Source of the DNA: an uncultured Pelagimonas sp.
GTDB taxonomy: Bacteria; Pseudomonadota; Alphaproteobacteria; Rhodobacterales; Rhodobacteraceae
Length of the DNA: 64,000 bases
Assembly: GCA_947499735.1 (NCBI GenBank)
Contig: CANMPP010000002.1
Coordinates: 372,001 to 436,000, forward strand
Direction of reading: 5' to 3'
The notes under the pieces were generated by a model. It was not told the DNA's origin. It made no database searches and saw only the letters and a list, made by a program, of their open reading frames with translations. The stretch's first letter is position 1. Each line of letters begins with the position of its first letter. Of the stretch, positions 25,672 to 34,153 are shown piece after piece. Position numbers and translations under genes: made by a program.

Positions 25672-26385
25672 TCAGATAGAGACGGAAAGATCAATCAGCC
25701 AGCTGGGTAGGGTTTGCACAGCCCAGCCTTCGATCATGTGATGTAGGCCAAACAGGATGGCCAGGCCCACAGCGATGAATGTCGTGCCTAGGATCAGTCG
25801 TGCGGATGGCATAATCCGACGTAGATGCAGGGTAAGCTTGCCCGCTGCACCACGTGTGCCATATCCAAGGCCGAGGATCAGGGTGGATACCCCCAAGGCA
25901 AAGGCGGTCATAATCAGCGTAACCCAGGCCAGATTTTCGCCTTGGCTGGCCAGCGATATCGCCGCGCCCAAAGTTGGGCCGATACATGGGCTCCAAACCA
26001 GACCTAGCAACAGGCCACCTAGAAACTGTCCTTTCAGGCTAAACTGGTCGATGTGGTTCATTTGCGCATCTGCACTGGCGGCCAGCCCGGCCGTGGCCGA
26101 TGCCATAATCCGATTGGCCTGTGGCAGTAAAAGCGCCAGCCCAAAAACCAGCATTAAAGCTGCGCCAATCTGGGACAAACGGTCCTGATCCAAACCGATG
26201 AGGTGGCCAAAGGCGGTGACAAGCACGCCAAACGCGACGAAGGACACGCTCATCCCTGCGGCTAGCGCCAATGGGCCACGGGGGCTGGCCTGAAGGGCGG
26301 TGGCGATCACGATCGGCAGCACCGGCAGAACGCATGGATTGATCAGCGTCAGCAGGCCCGCAACATATGCAAGTAATAATTCCAT
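25672..26385 (-). CDS. ccdA: CcdA-family thiol:disulfide transmembrane electron carrier
   Basis: Polytopic inner-membrane protein of the CcdA/DsbD-beta family that carries reducing equivalents to the periplasm. The two redox Cys are in LINPCVLPVLPIVIA (TM1) and LVWSPCIGPTLGAAISL (TM4), related by internal repeat; about six TM helices. Start at ATG 26385 (MELLLAYVAG) is used rather than the longer frame to 26415; its ribosome site is weak. It precedes the exported CXXC thioredoxin protein, its probable partner. Gene symbol is by family. Confidence 0.88.
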   Translation of the reverse strand: MELLLAYVAGLLTLINPCVLPVLPIVIATALQASPRGPLALAAGMSVSFVAFGVLVTAFGHLIGLDQDRLSQIGAALMLVFGLALLLPQANRIMASATAGLAASADAQMNHIDQFSLKGQFLGGLLLGLVWSPCIGPTLGAAISLASQGENLAWVTLIMTAFALGVSTLILGLGYGTRGAAGKLTLHLRRIMPSARLILGTTFIAVGLAILFGLHHMIEGWAVQTLPSWLIDLSVSI

Positions 26386-26778
26386 AGGGGCGAATGTATG
26401 CACTGAGCGCACCATGTCACTTTACATTTTGGTGAGTGGGCCATTTGCGCGGGATGTGGACGTATGGGGCAGTCTACTAGTAGCGGTGAACATATGCCTT
26501 GCGGTTAAAGATCCGCCGAAACTGTCTTGTCTGCGCGTCCTGTGGTTGTTAGGCTTGTTTCATGAATAATCATTGGCACAGTCTACGTTCTGCGCCCCGT
26601 ACAACGGGAGGGCGCGCGCTGAAAACCCGGATCACCCGCCGGCTTCAGCATGGTCCCCGTTTCGCCCTGCGACGTCGTTTGCAGGGCTGACCATTCGGTT
26701 TCATCAGAAAAAGTTGTTTTGAAACCCGGTCAGTCCGTCTGATGCCGCTTTGCGGTTTGTATTTCTACGAGACTGATC
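26386..26778. other. Intergenic region between ccdA and ABC-F gene
   Basis: This 393-base divergent gap holds the ccdA promoter side at the left and the leader of the ABC-F gene at the right. It contains the Arg-rich short ORF at 26562-26690, then an exact 7-bp inverted pair CATCAGA / TCTGATG (left arm about 26702-26708, right arm about 26738-26744) and a small CCGC-TTT-GCGG hairpin followed by TTTGTATTT shortly before the ABC-F ATG. The arrangement is compatible with an attenuation leader. Confidence 0.4.
26562..26690 (+). CDS. Candidate 42-residue Arg-rich leader peptide upstream of ABC-F gene
   Basis: ATG to TGA, 43 codons. The peptide starts MNNHWHSLRSAPRTTGG and continues basic, with about ten Arg residues including an RRR near the C-terminus and no acidic residue. 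It ends 88 bases before the ABC-F start. There is no strong ribosome binding site (TTGTTTC precedes the ATG), and short ORFs arise by chance, so this is tentative. Interest comes from position: ABC-F genes are often controlled by translated leader peptides. Confidence 0.3.
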   Translation: MNNHWHSLRSAPRTTGGRALKTRITRRLQHGPRFALRRRLQG

Positions 26779-28305
26779 ATGACACTTTTACATCTAGATG
26801 GGCTTGGAATAAGCCTAGGCGAACCTCTGTTTTCTGACCTGACACTGACCCTATCTAAGGGCGATCGATTGGGTTTGGTCGCGGCCAATGGCGCGGGTAA
26901 ATCAACATTGTTATCTTGCTTGATGCAAGACATCGACCCGAGCGAGGGAGAGATCACGCGCGCGGGCGGATTGCGCATAGGCTATGTGCCGCAATATGTG
27001 CCTGATGGGGCACGGGGGATATTCCTATATGATTTCGTTCTGGCCGCCTTGCCGCCAGAACAAGCCGATTATGAAGCTTGGCGCGTCGATGTTGTTTTGG
27101 GCGAAATGTCCGTTCCCTACGACCTGTTCCAGCGACCGATGGCGGATTTGAGCGGGGGGTGGCAGCGTATGGGGCTGCTGGCCCGTGCTTGGATCACCGA
27201 ACCCGATCTATTGCTGATCGACGAGCCAACCAATCATCTGGATCTTTACCGGATCGGTCAATTGCAGACATGGTTGGCTGGCTTGCCTAAGGATCTTGCG
27301 ATCATACTGACGTCTCATGATCGGGCGTTTTTGGATGCGGTCACCAACCGCACGCTGTTCTTACGGCGTGATGCCAGCCGGTCTTTTGCTTTGCCCTATA
27401 ATGCGGCCAACGCGGCCCTAGAGGAGCAGGACGCAGCCGATGCGCGTAAATTCGACAATGACATGCGGCAGGCGCAAAATTTGCGCAGGCAAGCTGCCAA
27501 GCTGAAAAATATTGGGATCAATTCGGGTTCTGATCTGTTGCTGACCAAAAACAAACAGCTCACGGCCCGGGCGGAAGGTCTGGAAGACGGCGCCCGCCCG
27601 GCCCATCGCGATCAAAGCGCGGGGCGGATCCGTTTAGAGGGGCAGAGCAGCCATGCCAAAGCATTGGTGACTTTGGACAATTTGGAGGTGACGACGCCGG
27701 ATGGAAAACTGTTGTATCGAACGGGGCAAAAATGGATTTGTCCGGGCGATCGGGTTGTTCTGTTGGGTGCAAATGGCGCGGGAAAGACACAGTTGGTTCA
27801 TATGATTGCAGCGGCTTTGGCGGGAAAAGCATCTGGCGTAAAATCTGCGGCATCTGTTGTTGCGGGCCTGTCTGATCAACATCTCAGCCAATTGCGCCCG
27901 ACCCAAACCCCAATGGCGTTTCTGCAAGATGTATCCGATCAGGGCGACCAACGGCTGCGTTCAGTGTTGGCGGGGGCAGGTATTGCAATAAAGCTGCAAG
28001 ATCAGCCGATTTCACGCCTGTCTGGTGGGCAACGGGCGCGGCTGGCGATGTTGGGCCTGCGTCTGAGGCACCCCAATTTTTATCTGCTGGACGAACCAAC
28101 CAACCATTTGGATATCGAAGGGCAGGACATGTTAGAAGGCGAACTGACCCGCGATCAAGCCGCTTGTTTGCTGGTTAGTCATGACCGCACCTTCTTATGC
28201 AACACGGGCAATCGGTTTTGGGTCATCTCGGGGCGAAATCTGGAAGAGGTCGATACCCCTGAACCCTTTTTGCAGGCGCAATTGGCCGGTGAAATTCAGG
28301 TTTGA
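26779..28305 (+). CDS. ABC-F family ATPase (ribosome-associated type)
   Basis: 508-residue soluble protein with two ABC domains and no membrane segments, the ABC-F layout (Uup/EttA/YheS relatives). Domain 1: Walker A GANGAGKST read as AANGAGKSTLLS near 42, signature LSGGWQRMGLLARAW, Walker B LLLIDEPTNHLDL. Linker with charged helices (about 215-275). Domain 2: Walker A LGANGAGKTQL, signature LSGGQRARLAMLGL, Walker B YLLDEPTNHLDIEG. The paired DEPTNHLD motifs are typical. Such proteins act on the ribosomal E site in translation or antibiotic protection; which subfamily this is cannot be fixed by eye. Convergent with the HAD phosphatase gene. Confidence 0.92.
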   Translation: MTLLHLDGLGISLGEPLFSDLTLTLSKGDRLGLVAANGAGKSTLLSCLMQDIDPSEGEITRAGGLRIGYVPQYVPDGARGIFLYDFVLAALPPEQADYEAWRVDVVLGEMSVPYDLFQRPMADLSGGWQRMGLLARAWITEPDLLLIDEPTNHLDLYRIGQLQTWLAGLPKDLAIILTSHDRAFLDAVTNRTLFLRRDASRSFALPYNAANAALEEQDAADARKFDNDMRQAQNLRRQAAKLKNIGINSGSDLLLTKNKQLTARAEGLEDGARPAHRDQSAGRIRLEGQSSHAKALVTLDNLEVTTPDGKLLYRTGQKWICPGDRVVLLGANGAGKTQLVHMIAAALAGKASGVKSAASVVAGLSDQHLSQLRPTQTPMAFLQDVSDQGDQRLRSVLAGAGIAIKLQDQPISRLSGGQRARLAMLGLRLRHPNFYLLDEPTNHLDIEGQDMLEGELTRDQAACLLVSHDRTFLCNTGNRFWVISGRNLEEVDTPEPFLQAQLAGEIQV

Positions 28306-28307
28306 TT

Positions 28308-28979
28308 TCAGCCAAGAACAGCTACGGCACGGTCATATAACGTGTCGTAGCTGGAAATAACCGCATCAGGGTCAAGGTCAGCAACCAGTACGTCAGAATA
28401 TCCGAAATCAACCGCAATCACAGGGATGGCTGCATTCTTGGCGGCCTTGATGTCTGTGATTGTATCCCCGACCATTACAGCGCGTTCGCGAACGCCGCCT
28501 GCATGTCGAATTGTTTCCAAAATATGGGCAGGATCTGGTTTTTTCGCGGGTCCGCTATCTGCGCCCAGAACAGCGTCGAAGTAATGCGCGATGTCTAAGG
28601 CGCGCAGCAATTTTGTCGTTTGTGCAATGGGCTTGTTTGTGCAAACGGCTTGCCGCCAACCCTGCGATCGAAATGTATCTAAGGTCTCGCGTACATTTGG
28701 AAACAACACGGTATCCACGGCGATATGGGTGTCATAGTCCTGTACGGTCGCTGCAAAGGCCGCTTTGATGTCTTTGGATGAATAATCTGTGCCGCTTTGT
28801 TCAAAAGCCAGCCGGATCATCGCCCGCAACCCGCCTTTTCCCGTCAACGGTGCCATCTCGCGAGGATCCATGGGCGGCAAATCATATTCGGCAATCGCGC
28901 GGTTCATGGCCCCCACCAGGTCCTGAATCGTATCGGCTAGCGTGCCGTCGAGATCAAAGATGATGGTGGGGGCATTCAT
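28308..28979 (-). CDS. gph: Phosphoglycolate phosphatase-like HAD hydrolase
   Basis: 223-residue HAD phosphatase, start at ATG 28979 (MNAPTIIFDLDGTLADTIQD); longer in-frame sequence to 29159 overlaps the previous gene and is rejected. Motif I DLDGTLADT, cap domain with KGGLRAMIRLAF, motif II AVCTNKPIAQT, lysine GPAKKPDPAH and motif IV MVGDTITDIKAAKNA match Gph, which clears 2-phosphoglycolate. The gph name is by family resemblance, as the subgroup also contains other small-molecule phosphatases. ATG overlaps the upstream IMPase-like gene stop (ATGA), so the two are translationally coupled. Confidence 0.8.
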   Translation of the reverse strand: MNAPTIIFDLDGTLADTIQDLVGAMNRAIAEYDLPPMDPREMAPLTGKGGLRAMIRLAFEQSGTDYSSKDIKAAFAATVQDYDTHIAVDTVLFPNVRETLDTFRSQGWRQAVCTNKPIAQTTKLLRALDIAHYFDAVLGADSGPAKKPDPAHILETIRHAGGVRERAVMVGDTITDIKAAKNAAIPVIAVDFGYSDVLVADLDPDAVISSYDTLYDRAVAVLG

Positions 28980-29764
28980 GTGTCTGCGTGACCCAGAACA
29001 TGTCCCAGAAGTGTAGAGTGTAAGCTGGAATTTGCGGCCAGGATGCCATTGGACTGGGGGTGCTTCCTGTTGAACTCTAGCGGCAGGCCCGCAGCATCGG
29101 TTACCGTGGCACCAGCTTCTTCTAGGATCACGGCACCTGCGGCAATGTCCCATTCCCATGTTGGTCGAAAGCTGAGCATGGCATCAAAACGGCCATCCGC
29201 AACAAGGCTTTGTCGGTATGCCAGCGATGGGCGAAACGCCCGTTTGATCTCCGGCATGCCGCCTTGCCAATGTTCCGGAGCAGTCGTTGGCTTGCTCATT
29301 AAAACTTCGGCGCCATTGGGATCAGTGCGGGTGGCAGGGGAAATCGGGTCGCCATTGCGGAATGCACCGCCATCGATACATGCGCTGTAAAGCGTGTCGC
29401 GCATGGGCAAATAGACCACGCCTGCAATCACGCGACCGCGTTCTGCAACAGCCAGCGCATGCGCCCACATGTTGGAACCCTCAATGAAGCTGCGTGTGCC
29501 ATCAATCGGATCGATGATAAAGACACGCTCGGCGCTAAGGCGGCGGGCATCATCCACGCTTTCCTCAGACAGCCAGCCATAATCAGGTCGCGCCTCACGC
29601 AGCATGCGTTCCAAAACGGCGTTTACAGCCAGATCTGCCGCGGTCACTGGGCCCAGGTCATCTGGTTTCTGCTGAATATCCAATGCGCCACCGACAAAAC
29701 TGCGGGCGACTTCGCCCGCGCGTTTGGCCGCGTCGATCAGAAGGGAAAGATCATTCGCCGGCAA
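28976..29764 (-). CDS. Inositol monophosphatase family protein, CysQ-like
   Basis: 262-residue Mg-dependent phosphomonoesterase of the IMPase/CysQ family. Metal-site motifs in order: WLSEES near residue 70, IIDPIDGTRSFIEG (DPIDGT box) near 86-99 and WEWDIAAGAVILEEAGATVTD near 205 (WDxAAG box). Likely substrates are 3'-phosphoadenosine-5'-phosphate (CysQ) or inositol/sugar phosphates. The start is TTG at 29764, with AAGGA 7 bases before; it lies inside the end of the pmbA gene (14-base overlap). Operon order pmbA - IMPase - gph with overlapping ends. Confidence 0.88.
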   Translation of the reverse strand: MPANDLSLLIDAAKRAGEVARSFVGGALDIQQKPDDLGPVTAADLAVNAVLERMLREARPDYGWLSEESVDDARRLSAERVFIIDPIDGTRSFIEGSNMWAHALAVAERGRVIAGVVYLPMRDTLYSACIDGGAFRNGDPISPATRTDPNGAEVLMSKPTTAPEHWQGGMPEIKRAFRPSLAYRQSLVADGRFDAMLSFRPTWEWDIAAGAVILEEAGATVTDAAGLPLEFNRKHPQSNGILAANSSLHSTLLGHVLGHADT

Positions 29765-31097
29765 GGGTCAATCCTTCAACCAAAAGCGAAGGAACGACAC
29801 GGGACAAATATGTGCGTGCGTCATTTGCAGGGAGAATGCGGCGCATAAAGTCACGCAAGTTACCCGCAATGGTGACACCGGATACAGGATACAGGATTTC
29901 GCCATTTTCAACCCAGAACCCTGCTGCACCACGTGAATAATCGCCGGTATTGGGATTGATCGTGGATCCAATCATCGAGGTCACGATCAGGCCTGTTCCC
30001 ATTTCTGCAATCAGATCGTCACGGCTTTGCGTGCCTTGGGACAGTTCTAGGTTCCAAACCGCAGGGCTGGGGCCCGCGGATGTGCCGCGCGCGGCGTTGC
30101 CTGTCGGGTCCATCCCCAGTTTGCGGGCATTGGCCAAATCCAATGTGTAGTTTTGCAAAACACCATCTTTGATCACGTCGCGTTTGGATGTTGGCAGGCC
30201 TTCTGCATCAAAGGGACGCGATGCTGGCATGCGTGCGCGATGTGGGTTTTCTGTCAGGGTCATGCCGTCAGGTAAAATTGCGTCGCCCAAAGCCCCGCGT
30301 AGCCAAGATGCTCCGCGTGCAATCGCCGCGCCATTGGCGGCCCCCATCACATGCCCAATCAGAGAGGATGCAATGCGTTCGTCAAACAGCACAGGGTAAG
30401 CCCCGGTTTTCGGGCGCTTGGGGGCAACACGTTCCACGGCCCGTGCTGCGGCCTGTGTGCCAACCTCTTCTGGGCTGCGCAGATCGGCTGCGAAAACCCG
30501 GCCATCGCCATCGTAGTCGCGTTCCATATCAAGGCCGGTTGATGCAATCGCCGTACATCCATGATGGATAGAACTGCGTGCATAACCGCCGGAAAATCCG
30601 TTGCTTGCGGCCAAGTGTACAGATTGGCGGCTATACCCGGCCCATGCACTATCAACCTGTGTCACGCCAGAATTGGCCGCCGCGGCCGCTTCACAGCGCA
30701 AAGCGGTGTCTTTCATATCCTCAGGGCTAGGGGGTGCAGACGGGTCGTATAGTTCTAGCGTGTCGATGTCCCAATCCTTGGCCAGTTGATCAGGGTCTGC
30801 CAAGCCGATAAAGGGATCTTCGGGGGCTTCCTGCGCCATTGCGACTGCGCGTTCGGCCATCGCCGCGATTGTTTCCGGTCGCGTGTCTGACGCCGACACA
30901 TTTGCACTGCGCTGTCCGATCAGCACGCGCAGTCCCAAATCTACGCCCTCGGCCCGTTCGGCATGTTCTAGGGCGCTATTGCGCACCTCAATACGGCTGG
31001 ATTCGCCCTGAACGGCAATGGCATCAGCATGATCTGCGCCTGCTTTTTGTGCCGCTGCGATCAAGGATTGGGTTAATTCACTAAGATCTTTTTGCAT
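29751..31097 (-). CDS. pmbA: TldD/PmbA family protein
   Basis: 448-residue member of the TldD/TldE metalloprotease family, the PmbA (TldE) side, which partners TldD in proteolytic maturation of peptides such as microcin or CcdA antidote. Start at ATG 31097 with GAGGGG upstream; longer frame to 31154 rejected. Characteristic segments: SRIEVRNSALEHAERAEGVDLGLRVLIGQRSANVSASD near the N-terminus, AVERVAPKRPKTGAYPVLFDERIASSLIGHVMGAANG and the C-terminal GDYSRGAAGFWVENGEILYPVSGVTIAGNLRDF. The HExxxH zinc motif found in TldD is not present, as expected for PmbA. No tldD is in the window. Confidence 0.92.
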   Translation of the reverse strand: MQKDLSELTQSLIAAAQKAGADHADAIAVQGESSRIEVRNSALEHAERAEGVDLGLRVLIGQRSANVSASDTRPETIAAMAERAVAMAQEAPEDPFIGLADPDQLAKDWDIDTLELYDPSAPPSPEDMKDTALRCEAAAAANSGVTQVDSAWAGYSRQSVHLAASNGFSGGYARSSIHHGCTAIASTGLDMERDYDGDGRVFAADLRSPEEVGTQAAARAVERVAPKRPKTGAYPVLFDERIASSLIGHVMGAANGAAIARGASWLRGALGDAILPDGMTLTENPHRARMPASRPFDAEGLPTSKRDVIKDGVLQNYTLDLANARKLGMDPTGNAARGTSAGPSPAVWNLELSQGTQSRDDLIAEMGTGLIVTSMIGSTINPNTGDYSRGAAGFWVENGEILYPVSGVTIAGNLRDFMRRILPANDARTYLSRVVPSLLVEGLTLAGE

Positions 31098-31173
31098 CTG
31101 CCCCTCGGATTGTTGCGTCAAGGGGTAGTCAAGCAGGCCCTGCCTCGCAACCATAAATCCGACCCAAATAGGG

Positions 31174-31962
31174 TCAATCCGTTGGATTTGCCTGTTCCGT
31201 GATGCCGATTATTGGTCCCATACTGCGTCCAAAATCATCACGACCCAATTCTGGGGCGTACAGACGCGAGACATTACCGTCTAGAAATAGCGCATTTGGC
31301 AGGTTCAGAGCGTCGCGGAACAAAAGGCCAAATTCGTGAAATGTCACGGGGGTATTGGAAATCGCAAACACCACCTCGCGGCCATCTGCAGATGATCCCA
31401 CACCGTTGCGAATATAGCGTGACGTGCTGTCGGGCAGAAAACGGGGATGTAATGCACCATCAATCACCAACATGGGACCTGATTGCGTGGCAAAGTCACA
31501 GTCAGGGCGATTGGCCAGATATGTTCGCGTTTCGAACACGTCAGCGCGGCTGGGTTGAACGCAGAAAATCCCATTGGGCAGTAACCCGAAATTGCCAGGC
31601 CCGGCATTTGGGATGACGCGCATCACTTCGATACCGTTTTCAACGTAATGCCCAACTGGATTGCGTTCTTCGTGATACATGCCACCATTCATCGCAAAAT
31701 TCAGGCGGGTGTTTGTGGTCTCTAGCGCGCGTTTCAGCGCTGAAAACGTCCCATAGGGTGCGCCATCGTCATCATAGAGATAGGTTGCTATCTTGTCAGT
31801 TGCCGGATCTGCGCGGCAGATCGAATAGTTTTTGCCCGCGTAAGTAAGATCCTGACAGGACAAGGCATAAGCACCGTGAACGCCAAGCAACAAGATCGAC
31901 CCGATCACGCCCAAAAGCGTTGCCAGTCTGACATGCCACATGCGTTCTTTCACGCCCGTCAT
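31174..31962 (-). CDS. Exported phosphodiester glycosidase (NAGPA domain) family protein
   Basis: 262-residue protein with an N-terminal signal/anchor (LATLLGVIGSILLLGVHGAYA) and the phosphodiester glycosidase domain: LNFAMNGGMYHEERNPVGHYVENG and LFLDGNVSRLYAPELGRDDFGRSMGPIIGI are the recognisable blocks (NAGPA/DUF2233). Related proteins act on glycosyl phosphodiesters or on exopolysaccharide, but few bacterial members are characterised. Start at 31962 is immediately behind the rbfA stop; GAGG is too close to this ATG, so a GTG at 31953 or an ATG at 31941 may be the true start. Likely co-transcribed with rbfA. Confidence 0.82.
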   Translation of the reverse strand: MTGVKERMWHVRLATLLGVIGSILLLGVHGAYALSCQDLTYAGKNYSICRADPATDKIATYLYDDDGAPYGTFSALKRALETTNTRLNFAMNGGMYHEERNPVGHYVENGIEVMRVIPNAGPGNFGLLPNGIFCVQPSRADVFETRTYLANRPDCDFATQSGPMLVIDGALHPRFLPDSTSRYIRNGVGSSADGREVVFAISNTPVTFHEFGLLFRDALNLPNALFLDGNVSRLYAPELGRDDFGRSMGPIIGITEQANPTD

Positions 31963-31965
31963 CCT

Positions 31966-32379
31966 CTAGTTTTCCAGATCCTTAATCACCTTCTCATCCG
32001 AGAACATGCGCCGCGTGTCGTCCAGATGGTCAAATGTTTCATCCAAACGGAACCGCAATTCAGGGGCGTATTTCAGGTTCAGCCCTCGTGAAAGGGCGCG
32101 CCTTAACTCGTGTTTGTTCTGCTTGAGCAAATCAAACATGTCGTCTTGTGCATCCTTTGCACCCAATGACACGCCCCCCAAAGGCACAACATAGGCGGTG
32201 GCGACCTTTAGGTCTGGCGAAACGATGACTTCGCCTACTGTGATGGACAGACGGTTCAGATCTGGATCGTGGATTTCCCCTTGCGAGAGGACTTCGGACA
32301 GGCGGCGGCGCAGCAATTCCGCAACGCGGAGCTGTCTTTGTGAGGGGCCGGGGCCATCATGAAATTTATTACGTGCCAT
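31966..32379 (-). CDS. rbfA: Ribosome-binding factor A
   Basis: 137-residue KH-fold protein for 30S ribosome maturation, binding the 5' helix of 16S rRNA. Start at ATG 32379 (MARNKFHDGPGPSQRQLRVAELLRRRLSEVL); the open frame to 32571 crosses the divergent dapB promoter and is rejected. Diagnostic segments are LSITVGEVIVSPDLKVATAYVVPLGG and the C-terminal RALSRGLNLKYAPELRFRLDETFDHLDDTRRMF. In most bacteria rbfA sits by nusA-infB; here it is divergent from dapB, a common alphaproteobacterial order. Confidence 0.96.
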   Translation of the reverse strand: MARNKFHDGPGPSQRQLRVAELLRRRLSEVLSQGEIHDPDLNRLSITVGEVIVSPDLKVATAYVVPLGGVSLGAKDAQDDMFDLLKQNKHELRRALSRGLNLKYAPELRFRLDETFDHLDDTRRMFSDEKVIKDLEN

Positions 32380-32476
32380 ACCCTGAGCAATAGGCGCTTC
32401 TGCAGCCTTTGCCAAGCGCTGCCGGACAGGGTATGGCAGGCGCAACAGAAATTTTGGGCGAAAAGGAGCCGGTGTA

Positions 32477-33298
32477 ATGTCAAATGCAAATCTGCCGGGT
32501 GTGGTGATTACTGGAGGATCCGGTCGAATGGGCCAGATGTTGATCTCTTTGGTGTTGGCGTCCAAGGACATGAAGCTGGCTGGTATCGTCGAACGCCCCG
32601 GTCACCCTTGGGTGGGTCAAGACCTAGGAACGGCAATGGGCGGCGCACCTTTGGGTGTTCTGGTTGGCGATGATCCTGACCTGGTTTTTGCCGGCGCATC
32701 GGCGGTCATTGATTTCACATCTCCGAGCGCGACAATTGCTTTTTCGCAGGCTGCAGCAAAGGCAGGGTGCGTGCATGTGATTGGTACAACCGGCATGACG
32801 GATGAAGAAATTGCGCAACTGGCGCCAGCGGGCAAACAGATCCCAATCGTGCGGGCCGGTAATATGTCCCTTGGCGTGAACCTATTGATGGAGGTGACCA
32901 AACAGGTTGCAGCCGCATTGGATGAAGATTGGGATATCGAAATTGTTGAAGCACATCATAACCAAAAGGTTGATGCGCCTTCTGGCACGGCATTGATGCT
33001 GGGCGAAGCGGCTGCAGACGGGCGGGGCGTGTCCCTAGCAGAAAAGTCCGATCGGGGCCGTGATGGTATCACTGGCGTGCGCGAAAAAGGCACAATCGGA
33101 TTTCACGCCGTCCGCGGTGGGTCGGTCATTGGTGAACACGAAGTCATCTTCGCCAGCGCAGGCGAGCGCATCAAACTAACCCATCTGGCATCCGACCGTT
33201 CCTTATTTGGCAATGGTGCGTTGAAAGCGGTTCTATGGGGGTTACAACAGGGCCCAGGCGAATACGATATGCTGGATGTGTTGGGTTTGAAGAGCTGA
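32477..33298 (+). CDS. dapB: 4-hydroxy-tetrahydrodipicolinate reductase
   Basis: 273-residue lysine/diaminopimelate pathway enzyme that reduces 4-hydroxy-tetrahydrodipicolinate with NAD(P)H in the cytoplasm. N-terminal Rossmann motif GGSGRMGQM (about 13-21), DFTSPSA and GTTGMTDE cofactor region, then the catalytic block [17 protein letters not shown] with the His-His and Lys residues, and the [20 protein letters not shown]-terminal substrate domain. AAGGAG precedes the ATG at good spacing. Divergent from rbfA; a strong terminator follows at 33385. Confidence 0.97.
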   Translation: MSNANLPGVVITGGSGRMGQMLISLVLASKDMKLAGIVERPGHPWVGQDLGTAMGGAPLGVLVGDDPDLVFAGASAVIDFTSPSATIAFSQAAAKAGCVHVIGTTGMTDEEIAQLAPAGKQIPIVRAGNMSLGVNLLMEVTKQVAAALDEDWDIEIVEAHHNQKVDAPSGTALMLGEAAADGRGVSLAEKSDRGRDGITGVREKGTIGFHAVRGGSVIGEHEVIFASAGERIKLTHLASDRSLFGNGALKAVLWGLQQGPGEYDMLDVLGLKS

Positions 33299-33384
33299 TC
33301 GGTATGCTGTGCCGGTGAAATCGCACATTGGCGTCAGGCAATGGTGCGAGTGTATCATATCCGTAATTTTTTGATTAGCCAAAA

Positions 33385-33420
33385 TAAAGCCCCATATCCA
33401 GTTATGAATATGGGGCTTTA
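33385..33420. terminator. Bidirectional rho-independent terminator after dapB
   Basis: Perfect 12-bp arms TAAAGCCCCATA and TATGGGGCTTTA with a 12-base loop. The A and T flanks let it serve both dapB (rightward) and the leftward gene that ends at 33482. Confidence 0.85.
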
Positions 33421-33481
33421 TGTCATGTGAATTTTAGGGTGGGTGCCATATCTATCGTTTGGCTGCCGATAAGCTAAAGTA

Positions 33482-33958
33482 TCAAGGCTGATAAGGCAGG
33501 GATGAATGGTGCAGGACGATGCGCAATGTGCCGTCTTCATCCTTTTTGTAACCAAAGGATTTGTCCGTATAGGTTATGCTGCCGTCTTCTTCTGTCATTT
33601 CCACACGCCCCATCCACATGGCCACATCGCCTTCGATCAGGCTGGCGGCTGTGGTGGAGGATACTTCACGCCAGTTGCGGATGCCAAAGCCAGCATCCAG
33701 CGGATAGGCGTCATTATGGGCAACGAAATAGGACAATGCGCCGTCACGTGTTGTCCGGAAGGTTTGTTCGCCACTGGCCAGTGTCGGTTTGAACATAACT
33801 GGACCCAAGTTATAGCCATATGCCGCGTCCAAAACGTCGCCTGCGACGCGTCGTGCTTCGTCAATTCCGCCAGTGTGAAATGCTTTGCCAATGGCAACCA
33901 ACGCATCGCCCCAGGCTTTGCGTGCGTTGTTTAGGTCGGTCTCGGTGATGGTCATGGG
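33482..33958 (-). CDS. NTF2/SnoaL-like fold protein of unknown function
   Basis: 158-residue protein, start ATG 33958 with GGAAGG upstream. Sequence (KAWGDALVAIGKAFHTGGIDEARRVAGDVLDAAYGY ... FKPTLASGEQTFRTTRDGALSYFVAHN ... SFGYKKDEDGTLRIVLHHSSLPYQP) has the pattern of a SnoaL/NTF2-like cone fold: N-terminal helices, a domain of alternating strands, and a C-terminal strand with VLHHSSLP, as in calcium/calmodulin-kinase association domain relatives. Function unknown; there is no signal peptide. Stands alone, convergent with dapB. Confidence 0.6.
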   Translation of the reverse strand, partial: PMTITETDLNNARKAWGDALVAIGKAFHTGGIDEARRVAGDVLDAAYGYNLGPVMFKPTLASGEQTFRTTRDGALSYFVAHNDAYPLDAGFGIRNWREVSSTTAASLIEGDVAMWMGRVEMTEEDGSITYTDKSFGYKKDEDGTLRIVLHHSSLPYQP

Positions 33959-34153
33959 GCCTTCCTTTCGTATCAAGCTGACAGAATTCTATTGGTTAAC
34001 GTTTACATTGGCAGAGGCGTTTAGAGTATTCTTTCGACCGGGTCGACTGAAATGTGTCAATTGTTTGTATACATGCATATATGTGATGCGCAGAATGCGT
34101 CAGGGCGCATGCCAGTCAACATGTGTTTATAGCGGTGCGGTGGGCGGCTATGC

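Noticed and set aside
26300-26569. 89-codon rightward frame across the ccdA start
   Set aside because: Mostly antisense to ccdA, no ribosome site, no recognisable domain.
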